Positions 5,271 to 5,448 of a stretch of 5,448 nucleotides of DNA are shown here, one piece after another. This DNA is from an uncultured Eggerthella sp. (GTDB lineage Bacteria > Actinomycetota > Coriobacteriia > Coriobacteriales > Eggerthellaceae): contig URMQ01000114.1 in NCBI GenBank assembly GCA_900548955.1, forward strand, positions 1-5,448, given 5' to 3'. A program made the position numbers and the translations under genes. The notes under the pieces were generated by a model. That model saw nothing but the letters and a program-made list of their open reading frames with translations, searched no databases and was not told the origin of the DNA. Positions within the stretch are counted from its first letter, which is position 1. Each line of letters begins with the position of its first letter.

Positions 5271-5306
5271 GATCTAAGCGATTACTTTTGAAAAGATGCT
5301 TAGATC
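5271..5306. promoter_or_regulatory. Inverted repeat upstream of the dehydrogenase: operator or leader hairpin
   Basis: GATCTAAGC (5271-5279) and GCTTAGATC (5298-5306) are perfect 9-bp inverted arms with an 18-bp spacer. The spacer itself holds a smaller palindrome, CTTTTGAAAAG (5285-5295). It lies 34 bp before the dehydrogenase start, just downstream of the candidate -10, so it could bind a regulator or fold at the very 5' end of the mRNA. I recognise no named operator or riboswitch in it. Confidence 0.55.
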
Positions 5307-5315
5307 ATCATCTTC

Positions 5316-5344
5316 ATCATAGCGGTTAAGCTGAGAAAAGAAAG
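5316..5344 (-). promoter_or_regulatory. Candidate promoter of the dehydrogenase gene
   Basis: On the minus strand TATGAT (5321-5316) resembles a -10 box. The position 17 bp upstream (5344-5339, CTTTCT) is a poor -35, within an A/T-rich pyrimidine run. Transcription would begin near 5309, directly before the inverted repeat. Confidence 0.3.
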
Positions 5345-5448
5345 AAAAAATGCCTGATAAAAGACAGAATTAAGAATGTTGTTGAGATATTTGAGAATGT
5401 GAAAGAAATTTGAGGGGGTGAAATCGGCTTAAATTCTCCAAGTGCAGC
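5345..5448. other. AT-rich stretch at the right edge without a supported gene
   Basis: The plus strand is purine-rich and has three TTGAG words (5382, 5391, 5410). On the minus strand a frame is open from the window edge down to a TAA at 5328-5326, but its translation is low-complexity (Phe/Ser-rich) and has no recognisable family features. I do not call a gene. Confidence 0.4.

Noticed and set aside
5238..5448. Riboswitch or T-box in the dehydrogenase leader
   Set aside because: Beyond the inverted repeat I see no conserved T-box sequence, specifier loop or known aptamer core, and no terminator/antiterminator pair.
5326..5448. 3' end of another minus-strand gene entering from the right edge
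   Set aside because: One frame is open to a TAA at 5328-5326, but the translation is low-complexity and AT-driven; too short to support a gene.

Overview
The window is a stretch of bacterial chromosome with moderate-to-low GC, strong AAGGAGG-type ribosome binding sites, short intergenic gaps and no insertion sequences, tRNAs, rRNAs or CRISPR. The gene set points to an anaerobic, probably host-associated Gram-positive: a CotH-type kinase, a bacterial sirtuin, an AEC permease, and a dehydrogenase of the 2,4-diaminopentanoate (ornithine fermentation) family. My best guess is Clostridia/Bacillota or the low-GC Coriobacteriia. That is inference from gene content, not a phylogenetic result.

Layout, left to right. 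(1) The 3' part of a CotH-family kinase gene (+) enters from the left edge and stops at 667. (2) A complete sirtuin (Sir2, NAD-dependent deacylase, +) follows at 786-1580 with its own candidate promoter. (3) A degenerate 18-bp repeat array lies between the sirtuin and the next gene, which faces it. (4) A two-domain gene (-) at 1656-2972 joins an RNA 2',3'-cyclic phosphodiesterase (ThpR/LigT, 2H superfamily) to an ADP-ribosylglycohydrolase (DraG/ARH family). (5) A short divergent promoter region follows. (6) An AEC-family permease (+) lies at 3097-4044 and ends inside a perfect 12-bp hairpin. (7) A convergent gap comes next. (8) A 2,4-diaminopentanoate dehydrogenase-like gene (-) lies at 4167-5237. 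It carries an unusual Cys/His-rich C-terminal tail and an upstream region with a 9-bp inverted repeat.

How the genes may work together. The sirtuin consumes NAD+ and releases O-acyl-ADP-ribose. The facing fusion protein combines a domain family that cleaves N- or O-glycosidic ADP-ribose bonds with one that opens 2',3'-cyclic phosphates; relatives of that second family act on ADP-ribose 1'',2''-cyclic phosphate. The pair therefore looks like a small ADP-ribose / RNA-end metabolism neighbourhood, and this is the most interesting functional idea in the window. The two genes converge, so they are not one operon. The permease and the diaminopentanoate dehydrogenase also converge; a metabolic link (amino-acid or keto-acid transport with amino-acid fermentation) is possible but unproven.

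The strongest structural oddity is the repeat array at the 3' end of the fusion gene. Its units stay in the reading frame of that gene beyond its stop codon, and the last unit repeats the stop codon too, as if the gene's tail had been duplicated.
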